Source of the DNA: an uncultured Kiloniellales bacterium
GTDB taxonomy: Bacteria > Pseudomonadota > Alphaproteobacteria > Kiloniellales > JAKSDN01
Length of the DNA: 35,973 nt
Reading direction: 5' to 3'
Assembly: GCA_947258885.1 (NCBI GenBank)
Contig: CAMYKD010000073.1
Location: 1-35,973 of the forward strand
Shown here: in pieces, positions 7,894 through 19,514 of the stretch
Layout of the letters: the number at the start of each line of letters is the position of its first letter
Position numbering within the stretch: the first letter of the stretch is position 1
The notes under the pieces: model-generated
Seen by the model: the letters and a program-made list of their open reading frames with translations, nothing else
The model's database searches: none
Told to the model about the DNA's origin: nothing
Program-made: the position numbers and the translations under genes

Positions 7894-10800
7894 ATGAGCA
7901 GAATCAAGCGCATAAGCCGGTGGTTTGCGGAGGTTCTCGGGGTCGCTCTCGGCACCGCCGCGCTTGCGTTTGTCGCGGTCTATGGCTGGGCCCATAGCGA
8001 ATCCGGGCGTGCCTGGATCGCGCACAGCGTCGCTGAGGCCCTCAGCCTGCCGGGCGAGAGCGTTATTGCGGTTGGCAGGCTGGAGGGCGTGCTGCCGGAC
8101 GCCATCCGGCTTATAAATGTCTCGGCCAGCGATTCCGCCGGAACCTGGCTGAGCGCCAGGAAAGTCACGCTCGATTGGCGGCCCCTCGACCTAATTACGG
8201 GAATCTTCAGGGTGAGCGCCCTGAAGGTCGAGGACCTCGAGGTCCGACGTATTCCCCCCTTCACCACCGAAAGGAAGGTGGAATCGGACAAGGCCAGCTT
8301 CGACTACCTGCCGTTCGACACGGTCGTCGAACGTCTGTCGGTCGAGGACGTCGCGCTGGCACCCGAGGTGCTGGGCGTTCCCGCGACATTTCGGATTGCC
8401 GGCGTGGCGGCGGCCGAGGGCGTCGACAGACTGCTGCTCTCGTTTGTCTTCGAGCGCACCGACGGCATAGTCGGCAGCGCGGCGCTAAAGGCCCTCTACG
8501 ACCTGTCCGATCGTCGCCTGGCGCTGGACTCCTACGTGGACGAGCCGGCGGGCGGCCTGATTGCCCGGCTGCTCGAGATCCGCGACCTGCCGCCGGTCGT
8601 CGTGAACCTGAGCGGCGACGGCCCGCTCGACGGTTGGCGCGGCCGGTTGACCGGTTCGCTCGCCGGTCTCGCGCTGTTGGAAGCGGACATCGAACTGCGA
8701 GGCGAATCGCCGGTGGTGTTCCGGGTCTCGGGCACGGCAGAGAACAAGATCTCCACCGACAAGCTGCCTTGGCGCCTGTTGACGGGAAAGACCTTGTTCC
8801 AAGCGGCGGGCGAGTGGCGCTATTCGCAAACGCGGCGCCTGGTGTTCGATCGCGTCCGGCTGGACGGCGCCGTGGCGGATCTGGAGATCAGCGGCGAGTT
8901 CGAGCCCGCCCTGCTTCAAATCGACGCCCGCGCCAGCGCCGTCGTCGAGGATGATGCGATCGTTGCCGATTTGATACCGGGCGCCGAAGGTCAAGGCCTC
9001 TCGTTCCGCGCGGGACTCCGGGGACATCTCCTTCGACCGGAGATTGATCTCGAGGCCACGGCCCTGCATTTCAAGCTGCCCGGCCTGACGACCGAGACGG
9101 CCCTGGCCCGACTTACCTTCCAGCCGGATCGTCCGTTCGGTCAGGGACCGCTGCGGGGTGCCTTGTCCGGCGCGGGCCGTGTCGGAACCCTGACCTTCGA
9201 CGATGTTCCCGAGCTCGGACCGATCTTCGGCCGAAGCTTCGACTGGCGGATCGAGGGGCAGCTCGATCTCGCGCAAAACGACCTCTGGGCGGATCAACTT
9301 TCGATCCGATCAGACCTGGCCGAGGTGTCCGGCTCCAGCACCTTCGACCTCACGGAGGGCACGGCTCTTGCCGAGCTCGAGATCGCAGTACACGACCTTG
9401 GCGGTCTCGCACCGCTGCTCGGCATCGACGTGCAGGCGAACGCCCGTCTGGCCGGCACCCTGGAGCTGCGCGATTTCGGTCGGACGCTCTATGCGCCGCT
9501 GGCCGGGCGGCTCGAGAACGTGGTGCTCGGCGAAGCGATCTCTCATGCGCTCCTCAATGGCGATTCCAGCGTCGAGGCGGCCCTCTCCGTCGATCCCGAC
9601 GGCAACTTCTGGATCACCGATGTCGCGGTCGACTCCACGTCCGCCAAGCTCACCGGGAAGGTGGGCTTCACAGAGCGGTTCGACCAGATCGCGGCCGACT
9701 ATCGTCTGGCGGCAACCAATGTCGGCGTTCTGTCTTCCGCTCTGGGTGCCGAGCTCGCCGGTTCCGGCCTGTTCGAGGGGCGGGTCGAGGGCCGCACCGT
9801 CGACCCCCGGTTGGCCGGCACGCTTTCGGTCGCGGACGCCGCGGTCGCGGGCCTGGAGTTCGGCCAGCTGGGGATCGGCTACAGCATCCAAGACCTGCCG
9901 CGCAAGCCGGGCGGTCACCTCGAGGCCCGGGCGACGGCCCCAGTGGAAGGCCTGACCGGCCGCACGGACTATCGGTTCGACGGCCCGCTGTTGCGTCTGA
10001 ACGACCTGAGCCTGGGCGCCGAGGGCACCGCGGTGCAGGGCACCGCCGCGTTCTCTCTCAGGGGCGCTCCGATCGTGGCGGAATTGACGGGAGAGGCGGC
10101 GGATCTCGCGCCGTGGCTCGCCCTGGCCGGCGTCGCCGGCGGCGGCGGCGGCGAAGCCCGGCTCAGCCTCTCGGAGCGCAGGGGCCGCCAAGCCGCCCAT
10201 GGGAGCGCCATCGTCAAGGACCTCTCGGTAGATCTGGGGAGCGGCCCGCCACTCCAGATCAAGGAGGTCCGGGCGGATCTCGACAGCGACGACCTGGCCG
10301 AGGGCCGGGACGGCAGCGCGGGCCTTACGGCCAAGAGTATTCGGCGGGGCGATCTCCGGCTGAGCGAATTCTCGCTGGACGGCACGGGCAACACATCCAG
10401 CGGCACGCTGCAGTTGGCGATGGCGGGCCGCTGGTTCGAAGCTCTCTCGCTCGACGCGGCCGGACAAGTCGCTCTCGAGAACGGGGGTTTCTCCCTCGAC
10501 CTGGCCAGCCTGGAAGGGTACGGCTTCGGTCAAACCTTCAAACTGGCGCGCAGTGCACGACTCGCCCGGGGCCGGGAAACCCTCGAGCTGACAGAGCTGG
10601 AACTCGATTTCGGCGGCGCCCGCTTGACGGCCGAGGCACAGCTGGATACCGATCAAGTCGCCGCCTTGGTGGAGGCAGATGAGGTGCCGATGGGCCTGTT
10701 CAAGCCGATCTGGCACACCGTTGGCATGACCGGGAACCTTTCAGGGCAGGCTTGGCTGGCCGGCCCTTTGGATGACCCGGTGGGCGGCGTCGCGGTGATG

Positions 10801-12294
10801 GTCCCCGATCTGAGGATCGGCACGATCGACGCCAGCCCGCCGCTGCTCCTGTCGCTCGACGGCGATTGGCGGGACGGCCGGCTCGCCATGACCGGCACTT
10901 TGGCGGACGGGAAGCAGCGCCCGTTGGTTCTCTCGGCCGATCTTCCCCTGCACCTCGATCCGAAGGCCCTGGCGTTCGTGTTGGCCTCCGACCAGGAGAT
11001 AGACGGTAGCCTGTCCTGGGCCGGACAGGTCGGCGAGATCTGGCCGTTTCTGCCGTTTCCGACGCATCGTCTGGAGGGCGCAAGCGAGTTGCGGCTCGAG
11101 CTCGCCGGTACCCTCGCCGAGCCGCAAACAAGTGGCCGCCTGACGCTGGTCGAGGGCGAATACGAGAATCTCCAGACCGGCACCTTGCTCGACGACCTTC
11201 AACTGACCGTCGCCTTGGAGGGGCGGCGATTCGCGATCTCGAGCCTTAGCGCCAAGGACGGTGGCGACGGCCGGCTGACCGGCGAGGGAACTCTAGACCT
11301 GCTTCCGGAACAGGCCTTCCCCTTCGTACTGGAGGCCGAACTGAATAAATTCACCCTGGTCCGCCGGGACGACGTCACGGCATCGTCGAACGGCCGACTG
11401 TCGCTGGAAGGATCCTTGGCCGCCGCCGCCCTGACCGGCCAATTGAAGACCGAATCCGCGGAAATCCGGATTCTCGATCAGTTGCCGCTCGATATCGTCG
11501 ACCTCGACGTCGTAGAGATCGACACCGCCGCCGGGACCGCGCAACAGAGCGAACCGGGCGCCGGCAGGACGGGCGCCTTGACGCTCCGATTGGATCTTGC
11601 GGTCGACATGCCAAGGCGGGTCTTCGTGCGCGGTCGCGGCCTGGATTCCGAATGGTCCGGCATGCTGGAGGTGCAGGGAACGCTGGACGCGCCCAAGATT
11701 GGCGGGCAGCTCAATCTCGTACGCGGGCAGCTGTCTGTCGTCGGACAGCCTTTCAAGCTTTCGGACGGCAGCGTGCACTTCGCCGACAAGGAAACAATCG
11801 ATCCGCAGATCGACGTCAAGGCGGTCAACACGGACGACGACCTCACGGTCACCGCGCGCGTCTGGGGCCAGGCGACGGACCCGAGCATGGAGATCAGCTC
11901 TGTTCCGGAGCTGCCCGAGGACGAGATCGTTTCGCGTCTGCTGTTCGGCAAGCAGACCGGTCAGTTGAGCGCGGTCGAGGCCGTTCAGCTGGCCGCCGCG
12001 CTCTCCGAGCTGTCCGGCGCCGGCGGCGGGAACGTCCTGGATATCACGCGCGGCGCGCTGGGCATCGACGTGCTGCGGGTCGAGACGATCGGGGTCGGCG
12101 ACGACGAACAGCCCGGCCTCAGCGCCGGCAAGTACGTGACCGACGAGGTCTTCATCGATCTCAAGCAGGGCCTCGAAGCGGATTCGGGTTCGGTGGGCAT
12201 CGAGATCGAAGTGACCCCCAACATCTCGATCGAGAGCGACATCGGGCAGACCGGCGAGAGCAACGTCGGCATCAAGTTCAAGTGGGACTACTGA
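7894..12294 (+). CDS. tamB: TamB, inner-membrane-anchored beta-taco protein (DUF490)
   Basis: A 1466-residue protein with one N-terminal signal anchor (VLGVALGTAALAFVAVYGWA). A very long periplasmic region of repetitive beta-strands follows, typical of the TamB/AsmA-like groove that spans the periplasm. The early segment GRLEGVLPDAIRLINVSASD is the usual opening of the family. The C-terminal ~330 residues form the conserved DUF490 domain: GLDSEWSGMLEVQGTLDAP, GGQLNLVRGQLSV, LPEDEIVSRLLFGK, LSAVEAVQLAAALSEL, and an ending IKFKWDY with the terminal aromatic residue. The length is at the long end for alphaproteobacterial TamB. ATG 7894 sits 9 bp after the tamA stop with AAGAGA upstream. It works with TamA. 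No terminator is evident before the convergent MscS gene. Confidence 0.94.
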   Translation: MSRIKRISRWFAEVLGVALGTAALAFVAVYGWAHSESGRAWIAHSVAEALSLPGESVIAVGRLEGVLPDAIRLINVSASDSAGTWLSARKVTLDWRPLDLITGIFRVSALKVEDLEVRRIPPFTTERKVESDKASFDYLPFDTVVERLSVEDVALAPEVLGVPATFRIAGVAAAEGVDRLLLSFVFERTDGIVGSAALKALYDLSDRRLALDSYVDEPAGGLIARLLEIRDLPPVVVNLSGDGPLDGWRGRLTGSLAGLALLEADIELRGESPVVFRVSGTAENKISTDKLPWRLLTGKTLFQAAGEWRYSQTRRLVFDRVRLDGAVADLEISGEFEPALLQIDARASAVVEDDAIVADLIPGAEGQGLSFRAGLRGHLLRPEIDLEATALHFKLPGLTTETALARLTFQPDRPFGQGPLRGALSGAGRVGTLTFDDVPELGPIFGRSFDWRIEGQLDLAQNDLWADQLSIRSDLAEVSGSSTFDLTEGTALAELEIAVHDLGGLAPLLGIDVQANARLAGTLELRDFGRTLYAPLAGRLENVVLGEAISHALLNGDSSVEAALSVDPDGNFWITDVAVDSTSAKLTGKVGFTERFDQIAADYRLAATNVGVLSSALGAELAGSGLFEGRVEGRTVDPRLAGTLSVADAAVAGLEFGQLGIGYSIQDLPRKPGGHLEARATAPVEGLTGRTDYRFDGPLLRLNDLSLGAEGTAVQGTAAFSLRGAPIVAELTGEAADLAPWLALAGVAGGGGGEARLSLSERRGRQAAHGSAIVKDLSVDLGSGPPLQIKEVRADLDSDDLAEGRDGSAGLTAKSIRRGDLRLSEFSLDGTGNTSSGTLQLAMAGRWFEALSLDAAGQVALENGGFSLDLASLEGYGFGQTFKLARSARLARGRETLELTELELDFGGARLTAEAQLDTDQVAALVEADEVPMGLFKPIWHTVGMTGNLSGQAWLAGPLDDPVGGVAVMVPDLRIGTIDASPPLLLSLDGDWRDGRLAMTGTLADGKQRPLVLSADLPLHLDPKALAFVLASDQEIDGSLSWAGQVGEIWPFLPFPTHRLEGASELRLELAGTLAEPQTSGRLTLVEGEYENLQTGTLLDDLQLTVALEGRRFAISSLSAKDGGDGRLTGEGTLDLLPEQAFPFVLEAELNKFTLVRRDDVTASSNGRLSLEGSLAAAALTGQLKTESAEIRILDQLPLDIVDLDVVEIDTAAGTAQQSEPGAGRTGALTLRLDLAVDMPRRVFVRGRGLDSEWSGMLEVQGTLDAPKIGGQLNLVRGQLSVVGQPFKLSDGSVHFADKETIDPQIDVKAVNTDDDLTVTARVWGQATDPSMEISSVPELPEDEIVSRLLFGKQTGQLSAVEAVQLAAALSELSGAGGGNVLDITRGALGIDVLRVETIGVGDDEQPGLSAGKYVTDEVFIDLKQGLEADSGSVGIEIEVTPNISIESDIGQTGESNVGIKFKWDY

Positions 12295-12430
12295 TCATTT
12301 CCCTGCACGGACGAACTCGCCGTCTCCGCCGCTCAATTCCGCTTCATGGTTGGAGGACTCAGTCCATCTTCGGCGTTGCGGGACGGAGTGCCGACCGTCT
12401 CATCCCGCATACGCCGAAGCCATTCGATCC

Positions 12431-13267
12431 CTACTCTGCCGCCACCGCCGATGCCGCGGCCGGACCCACGACGTGGAGCGTGCGCTGCGGATAGGGAATG
12501 GAAATGCCCTCGGCATCCATGCGTTGCTTCAACGCCTTTGTCATGTCGAACTTGAGCGGCCAGTAATCCCCGGACCGGCACCACAGGCGGATCACCAAGT
12601 TGACGGAATTGTCCGCCAGCTCGCCGACCACCACCATGGGCGCCGGATCGTCCAGCACGCGGCTGTCGCCCTGGGCCAGGGCCTCGACCACGCCGATTGC
12701 CTTGTCGAGGTCGTCCTCGTAGGCAATGCCCAGCACGAGATCGACGCGTCGCGTCTCGTGGAAGCTGTAGTTCTTGACCGCCGATCCCCAGATTTTGCTG
12801 TTCGGTGCCAGAATCTGAACGTTGTCCGGCGTGCTCAGTTCGGTGACGAAGAGGCCGATCTCCTTGACGGTGCCCGCCAAGCCGCCCGCCTCCACGTAGT
12901 CGCCCACCTTGAAGGGCCGGAAGAACAACAGCATCACGCCGGCGGCCACGTTGCTCAGCGTACCCTGCAAGGCCAAGCCGATGGCCAAGCTGGCGGCGCC
13001 GAGGACCGCGATGATGCTGGTGGTCTGCACGCCGAAGCGGTTGAGCACCGCCACCACCGTAAAGATCAGCACGATATAGCGAGTCAGGTTTGCCAGGAAG
13101 CCGCGCAAGGTCTCATCCACCTTTTCGACCTTGCCGAGCCCCGTGCCCACGGCTCGCGACGCCCAGCCGGCCAGGATCCAGCCGACGACGAGGACGGCGA
13201 TCGCCCCGATGACGCTCACGCCATAGGTCGCGACGAGCGCCTGAACTTCATTCATTGTCGATTCCAT
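12431..13267 (-). CDS. MscS-family small mechanosensitive channel
   Basis: A 278-residue inner-membrane channel that opens under membrane tension and releases solutes on osmotic downshift. The start at ATG 13267 has AAGGGGA five bases upstream; a longer frame to 13315 has no such signal. Three transmembrane helices are visible at ~14-34, 60-78 and 83-113. The last is the Ala/Gly-packed pore helix GAASLAIGLALQGTLSNVAAG. The beta domain signature FFRPFKVGDYVEAGG follows, then the mixed C-terminal domain with TVKEIGLFVTEL, PNSKIWG and SGDYWPLKFDMTKALKQRMDAEGISIPYP split across it. The length matches the short MscS class (E. coli MscS has 286 residues). It stands alone, convergent with tamB. Confidence 0.92.
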   Translation of the reverse strand: MESTMNEVQALVATYGVSVIGAIAVLVVGWILAGWASRAVGTGLGKVEKVDETLRGFLANLTRYIVLIFTVVAVLNRFGVQTTSIIAVLGAASLAIGLALQGTLSNVAAGVMLLFFRPFKVGDYVEAGGLAGTVKEIGLFVTELSTPDNVQILAPNSKIWGSAVKNYSFHETRRVDLVLGIAYEDDLDKAIGVVEALAQGDSRVLDDPAPMVVVGELADNSVNLVIRLWCRSGDYWPLKFDMTKALKQRMDAEGISIPYPQRTLHVVGPAAASAVAAE

Positions 13268-13519
13268 AAGCTTCCCCTTCGGTCGAAGACAATAGCTAAA
13301 GCCGGGGTATGGCATCAGAAGCCGGCCCCGCCTTTTCTCTTCGCCGCCAAAGTTGTTTTTCCGGCAGACGGTCTTGATCCGAGTTCGTGAATGCCGCGCC
13401 GGTTTGATCGCAAAATATCACAAATGTTCTAACAGCGCTAAACTATAAGCCACCCCGCAAATTCGTAGAGCAATACTCGAGAGGCCGGTAGATCAGTTCC
13501 AATGACAAGATCGAGACGC

Positions 13520-13538
13520 GGCGGCCGGACTCGCCGCC
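13520..13538 (-). terminator. Weak GC hairpin after prfC
   Basis: GGCGGC (13520-13525) and GCCGCC (13533-13538) form a six-pair stem with a seven-base loop a few bases beyond the prfC stop. There is no clear U-run, so it is only a weak terminator candidate. Confidence 0.25.
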
Positions 13539-13541
13539 CCC

Positions 13542-15149
<1,608 letters not shown>

Positions 15150-15348
15150 GTCGGTTATCCTTCTGTGCTGCTCCGCAGCCAGCCGCAGGACGGCCGCCGC
15201 TCGCGAATCAAGTCGCAGGAAGCGGTTGATATATCGCTAACGCCTCCGCCATTTACAAGGCATACGGGCTACCGCGGCATGCCGAGAGACGGGAACCAGG
15301 ATCGACGGGCAGCCGCGGAGCGCGGCCGGGAATTGCCCCACAACAGGG

Positions 15349-18300
15349 CTACTGTGCCCCGGTCACCGGCTCCGTCACTGTTACCAGCCGCAGCTTCCAG
15401 CTGTCGATCACAGTGCCTTGGGTGTTGAGGCGGCTGGCCATGTAGTAGAGGCGCTGGGTGTCGGGGGAGTGGGGGGAGAGGCGGAACTTCCGCTGCAGCC
15501 AGAAGGGCTGGAAGGCCTGATAGTACATCGTTACCTGCACCGAGAGGTTGGCCGGATCGCTGCTGCCCGGGGGAAGGGTCACGATGTAGCGTACCCGATC
15601 GACGCCCTTGAAGTCGGGGACGCCGTCATAGTCCGGGTCGCCGCCAACGGCGACGGGGTCGGTCGACTCCATGAACTCGCGGAGGACTTCGCTCGGGAAG
15701 GTGCTCGACACCTGCCAGCCTCGGGGCAGCAAGCGGTTGTCTTTGACGTGCTTGTCGCGGTGGATAAAGCTGAAGGTCACGTCGCCGTCGCCGTTGAGAG
15801 TCACCTCCTCGTAGATCTGGACCTGCGACTGGCCGGTCACCGGCGGATGATCCTCGGAAGGCGTGCCGTCCGGGCCCGGGATGCCGTGATAGTGCGGCTG
15901 CCAGCGGTTGCCTTCGAAGAACTCGGTCGGTAGCGGCTGGTTCTTCTCGTCGACGATCAAACCGACCGCGTTGGTGCGCCCCGAGCTCCAAATCACCTCG
16001 CCGCCCTTCGCGTCGTCTAGGACCAGGAACTCGAGCCACGCGCGACGGAAGGCGACGCCGCTGGGGAAGCGGTGGCCGACGAGGTTGGTCACCGTCACGT
16101 CGGCCGTCAACTTGCCGCCCTCGGTCGAGACGATGTCGACGTCGAGCTCGACCGTGGCCTCCCGCGCCTGGCGCACCATGTTCTCGATCGCCAGCCGGTT
16201 GCCAGTCGCGGCCGATGTCATGTAATCGGTGACGGCGACGCCGAGGAGCGGGTCGAACTGGTCGAACATCTCGAGCAGGAAGGCGTTGAGGCCGACCAAC
16301 TCATGGCGGCGGTAGTCGTCGCGGAACGGGATGTCGATATCCTCGTTCGGCAGGTCGTGCTCAACCTCCGGATAGGTGCGGTCCTGTATCGAGGCAATCT
16401 GGCTGACCAGCCGGTCGATCGCGACCTCTCCATCGAGGCTGTGGAAGTCGTCCGGCATGTGGCAGTCCTGACAGCTCCGGAACTGTTCCGGGTCGGTGGC
16501 AAAGAAGCTGTTCTGCCACTCGAGGAAGGTAGCCTGCTCAATACTGTGGGGGAAATTGTCGGCCAGGAAGCTCGCATAGTCGACGCCGTACTTCTTCTTG
16601 ATGGCATCCGCCTGGACGCGGGCCGACGCATCGAGCTTCGGGTGGGGCGTGCAACGGCCGGAGTCGGTTGCATCCCCGTTCTTGGGGCAGTCGACGTTCG
16701 GCAAGTTGATGACGTGACAAGTGCCGCACATCTGCGAGTCACGGATGAAAGCACTGCCTTTCGGGGTGATTCCCAGCGACTGTTCCATGGGCTTGACCTT
16801 GACCTTCTCGAAGGGGCCGTCGAGGACGTCGGGCGGGGAGTAGAGGAAGTTGCCGGTCGTGTAGTTGAAGAGGAAGTCTTCAAGCTTTTCCTGCTCGCTC
16901 AGCGTCTTAGAGGTGAAGCTTGGCGGCGCCTCAATGTGGTGGCAGACGGCGCAGGATATTCCCTCGCGCGCCAGATTGCCGTACTTGCTGTAGCGCTGGT
17001 GCGGCGGCGTCTCTTCCCCTCTCTCGAGCTGGTCGTGGGCGTACACGTACTCGCGCCGGAAATTGGGGTCCAAACTTCGGTCGTTGACGGCATCGATTAG
17101 CAGCTGGCGCTGACCCATGGCGCCGTGGCAGCTGAGACAGGTGTTGACCAGGGCGTTCTTCGCCGCTGCGAGCTTCTTCGGAGTCGCCTTGAACTCCTCC
17201 TCCAGGATCGCCACCTCGGTCGCCAGCTGCGAGAAGAAGGCCGGATCGCGGCCGGCGAGCCCCATAGGCGACCAGCGCCACTCGCCGAAGGGCGAGATGT
17301 TGTAGCCCTCGCCGTAGTTGACGCCGGTCTGGAGAAACATGTTGACGCCGGAGGGCGCGCCGCCGAGGCCGCCGTGACAGCCGAGGCAGTTGTCCGAGGT
17401 CAGGAATTGCTGAGGACCGTCGTGGCCGGCGGGGACGTGGTCGGCCCACTGTCCGGGGAAGGTCTTGACCTGCCCTTCCGACTCCGGTGGCCTGACGCCG
17501 GAAAGCTGAAAGTACTTGACAAATTCGGGGTTGGGCGCCGGCAGCGGATTGCTGACCAGGTTGCGGCCGTCCGGTGTCACCGTCACCGCGCTCGAATTGC
17601 CGTGGAACGCGTTCAGGAAGAGCCGCGCCTTGCCTTCGCCGCCAGGCGGCCGCTGCTCGGACGCCAACCCGGTTCGCCAGGACTCATCGACCCTGAAGCG
17701 CAGCCCATCGCCCTCAATGTTGTCGAGCGAGGAGAAAGTCGACTCGCGATTCGCCGAGGCGTGGCAGCGCAGGCAGGGCGCCAGGCCGTAGTTCGAGTCG
17801 CGGAAGGTGAAGGGGAAGTCGTCGGTGTCGACCGTCGCGGCGATCGCGGCCGCGTACGCCTCGGCGGTCTTGCCCTTGGGCGAAACCAGCGTCGGACTGG
17901 CCCAGAACCAGCCGTCGAGGGTCCGGTCGTCGCGGATCATGATCGTCCAGCCGGTCACCGCCGCCTCGACCAGCGCCTCGAAGCCGTCCGGGTTGGCATA
18001 GGCCGCGCGCTGCTCCTCGAGGCGAGCCGCCGGCGGCTCGAACATCTCCTTGACGATCATCGAGCCCACGGGCAGATCGCCCTTGCGGCCTCCTTTCAGC
18101 CACGCGTAGACCTCGTCCGAGTAGTAGACGCGCACCGCCGGGTGGGTGCCGTAGTTGGCGCCCAGTACGAAAGGGCCGGTGTCGCGGACGTGCTTGTCCC
18201 GGGCCCATCCGAGCTTGGCGTACTCGCGGTCGTTTATCCAGGTATAGAGCACCCGCTCGTAGTCGCCGAGCGGCATCGAGCAGGCGAGCGGCAGCTTGCC

Positions 18301-18414
18301 GCCGATCTTCATATCCGGGCAGGGTGCGTCGGTTTCCGCCGAAAACGCCTGCACCGGGGCGGCCAGGAAGACAACGGCGAGGCATCTCAGGAACGCTCTC
18401 AAAGCCCGAGTCAT
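15349..18414 (-). CDS. Exported six-haem cytochrome c with N-terminal P460-like domain
   Basis: A 1021-residue periplasmic or surface redox protein. The signal peptide is MTRALRAFLRCLAVVFLAAPVQAFSA. Six CXXCH haem c sites lie at residues 214 (CLRCH), 343 (CLGCH), 426 (CLSCH), 488 (CAVCHH), 563 (CGTCH) and 648 (CQDCH). Residues ~50-215 (VRVYYSDEVYAWL, GSMIVKEMF, GWTIMIRDD, GWFWASP) resemble cytochrome P460-family domains, and the first haem site lies at their end. Residues ~740-1000 are haem-free and beta-rich (LTADVTVTNLVGHRFPSG), as in C-terminal domains of other multihaem cytochromes. The role is presumably electron transfer or oxidation of a small nitrogen or sulfur compound; the substrate cannot be read from sequence. 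ATG 18414 has AAGGGG and GAGAG upstream. There is no cytochrome maturation or partner gene nearby. Confidence 0.88.
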   Translation of the reverse strand: MTRALRAFLRCLAVVFLAAPVQAFSAETDAPCPDMKIGGKLPLACSMPLGDYERVLYTWINDREYAKLGWARDKHVRDTGPFVLGANYGTHPAVRVYYSDEVYAWLKGGRKGDLPVGSMIVKEMFEPPAARLEEQRAAYANPDGFEALVEAAVTGWTIMIRDDRTLDGWFWASPTLVSPKGKTAEAYAAAIAATVDTDDFPFTFRDSNYGLAPCLRCHASANRESTFSSLDNIEGDGLRFRVDESWRTGLASEQRPPGGEGKARLFLNAFHGNSSAVTVTPDGRNLVSNPLPAPNPEFVKYFQLSGVRPPESEGQVKTFPGQWADHVPAGHDGPQQFLTSDNCLGCHGGLGGAPSGVNMFLQTGVNYGEGYNISPFGEWRWSPMGLAGRDPAFFSQLATEVAILEEEFKATPKKLAAAKNALVNTCLSCHGAMGQRQLLIDAVNDRSLDPNFRREYVYAHDQLERGEETPPHQRYSKYGNLAREGISCAVCHHIEAPPSFTSKTLSEQEKLEDFLFNYTTGNFLYSPPDVLDGPFEKVKVKPMEQSLGITPKGSAFIRDSQMCGTCHVINLPNVDCPKNGDATDSGRCTPHPKLDASARVQADAIKKKYGVDYASFLADNFPHSIEQATFLEWQNSFFATDPEQFRSCQDCHMPDDFHSLDGEVAIDRLVSQIASIQDRTYPEVEHDLPNEDIDIPFRDDYRRHELVGLNAFLLEMFDQFDPLLGVAVTDYMTSAATGNRLAIENMVRQAREATVELDVDIVSTEGGKLTADVTVTNLVGHRFPSGVAFRRAWLEFLVLDDAKGGEVIWSSGRTNAVGLIVDEKNQPLPTEFFEGNRWQPHYHGIPGPDGTPSEDHPPVTGQSQVQIYEEVTLNGDGDVTFSFIHRDKHVKDNRLLPRGWQVSSTFPSEVLREFMESTDPVAVGGDPDYDGVPDFKGVDRVRYIVTLPPGSSDPANLSVQVTMYYQAFQPFWLQRKFRLSPHSPDTQRLYYMASRLNTQGTVIDSWKLRLVTVTEPVTGAQ

Positions 18415-18598
18415 CTCTCTACCCCTTCTTGCCGCGACAACGTCCTGCTAGACGACTTCCCCGGTGGGCGAGACCCGGGCGACGATTCACCGCTGGCTGC
18501 GACACATCCCCGGATCGGGACACTTACCTGAGACGTGGCCAGCAACGCAGTCCGTTCCAGTATTCGCCCCCCACTTCGCCGCCTACTCGCGCCCATCG

Positions 18599-18614
18599 CT
18601 CCCGGATTCGGGAG
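18599..18614. terminator. Hairpin after the toxin-like operon
   Basis: CTCCCG (18599-18604), loop GATT and CGGGAG (18609-18614) form a perfect six-pair stem about 10 bases past the last toxin-like gene (stop at 18624). There is no U-run on the minus-strand transcript, so termination is only a possibility. Confidence 0.3.
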
Positions 18615-18623
18615 ATCCCCCCA

Positions 18624-19457
18624 TCAAGCAGTGGCCGCATAGTCCCTGACACAGTCGCTGTCCACCGACATGGAGCGGACCTGATCGTCGAGGGTGGCCA
18701 GGTAGGCCTCCAGCAAGATGGCTAGTTGCCGGGTTTCGGACTTCTCGATGGTCCCGGCAATCTGGTTCATCTTGCCGGCCGCGATATTCAGGGTGTTGAA
18801 CAGGTTCTGGTTCAAGGTCTCGACCAGGTCCAGGGAATGGCTAATCTGTCGTATCGCGCGGGCTCCGTGGCCGGCGTTCTGGGCCTCGCGCTGCAACGTC
18901 ATGATCTCCCGCTGACGGTCGCCGATCTCCCGCTGCAGGGACTTCTGCTGCGTCAACGCCCGTGCCAACGTTTCCCCGAAGGCGTACAGGGGGTTTCTCA
19001 GCTTGTTGAGCAGATCCTGCAGCTCGCGCCGCTTTTGCATCACCGTCCTGTTGTGCGCGGCCAGCCTTCGGTTCAGCTCCGCCTTTATCTCCTCCAGCTT
19101 ACGGTCGTCCTCAAGCACCTGGGTGCGGTACACGGCCAGGCCCTGCGTGGCGTCATCCGCGACAGCCACGATGCCGGAGAGCCGTTGGTAAAGACTCTCG
19201 AGTTCGGCCTTGATGCCGCTCTTGTCCTGCACCTCGCCGCTCTGCATCCGGGCCAACAAGCGGTCGAGACCAGGTTTGCGCTGCTGGTAGTCGCCACAGA
19301 AATCCCGGGTTCCGGTTACCACCTGTTCGAGACGCGGAACCAGATCGGAGACGAAATGCCGGGCATGATCCCTGACCTCCGACGCCTGCGCGGGCAGGTG
19401 CCGATCGGCGGCCATAGCCTCCGCCAGTTCCTTGAGCTGGGTGATGAGTTCGATCAT
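18624..19457 (-). CDS. Soluble helical component of tripartite alpha-pore-forming toxin-like system
   Basis: A 277-residue, almost entirely alpha-helical protein with no signal peptide and no long hydrophobic helix. Long amphipathic helices run through the whole chain, e.g. ~114-150 (QVLEDDRKLEEIKAELNRR) and ~170-190 (SLQREIGDRQREIMTLQRE). They are broken near the middle by RNPLYAFGETLARAL (154-168), the position where alpha-pore-forming toxins place their head. Size and lack of a hydrophobic head match the third (C) component of Gram-negative tripartite toxins such as AhlC/SmhC. It lies 57 bp downstream of the 340-residue hydrophobic-head protein, on the same strand. No strong Shine-Dalgarno is seen, so translation may depend on the upstream gene. 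Assignment rests on architecture and context; the sequence alone could also be an unrelated coiled coil. Confidence 0.75.
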   Translation of the reverse strand: MIELITQLKELAEAMAADRHLPAQASEVRDHARHFVSDLVPRLEQVVTGTRDFCGDYQQRKPGLDRLLARMQSGEVQDKSGIKAELESLYQRLSGIVAVADDATQGLAVYRTQVLEDDRKLEEIKAELNRRLAAHNRTVMQKRRELQDLLNKLRNPLYAFGETLARALTQQKSLQREIGDRQREIMTLQREAQNAGHGARAIRQISHSLDLVETLNQNLFNTLNIAAGKMNQIAGTIEKSETRQLAILLEAYLATLDDQVRSMSVDSDCVRDYAATA

Positions 19458-19514
19458 AGCACTGGCCGGTGAAATCCCACGACTGCGCGGCCGGTCGACC
19501 CCTGCCGGCTGGCA

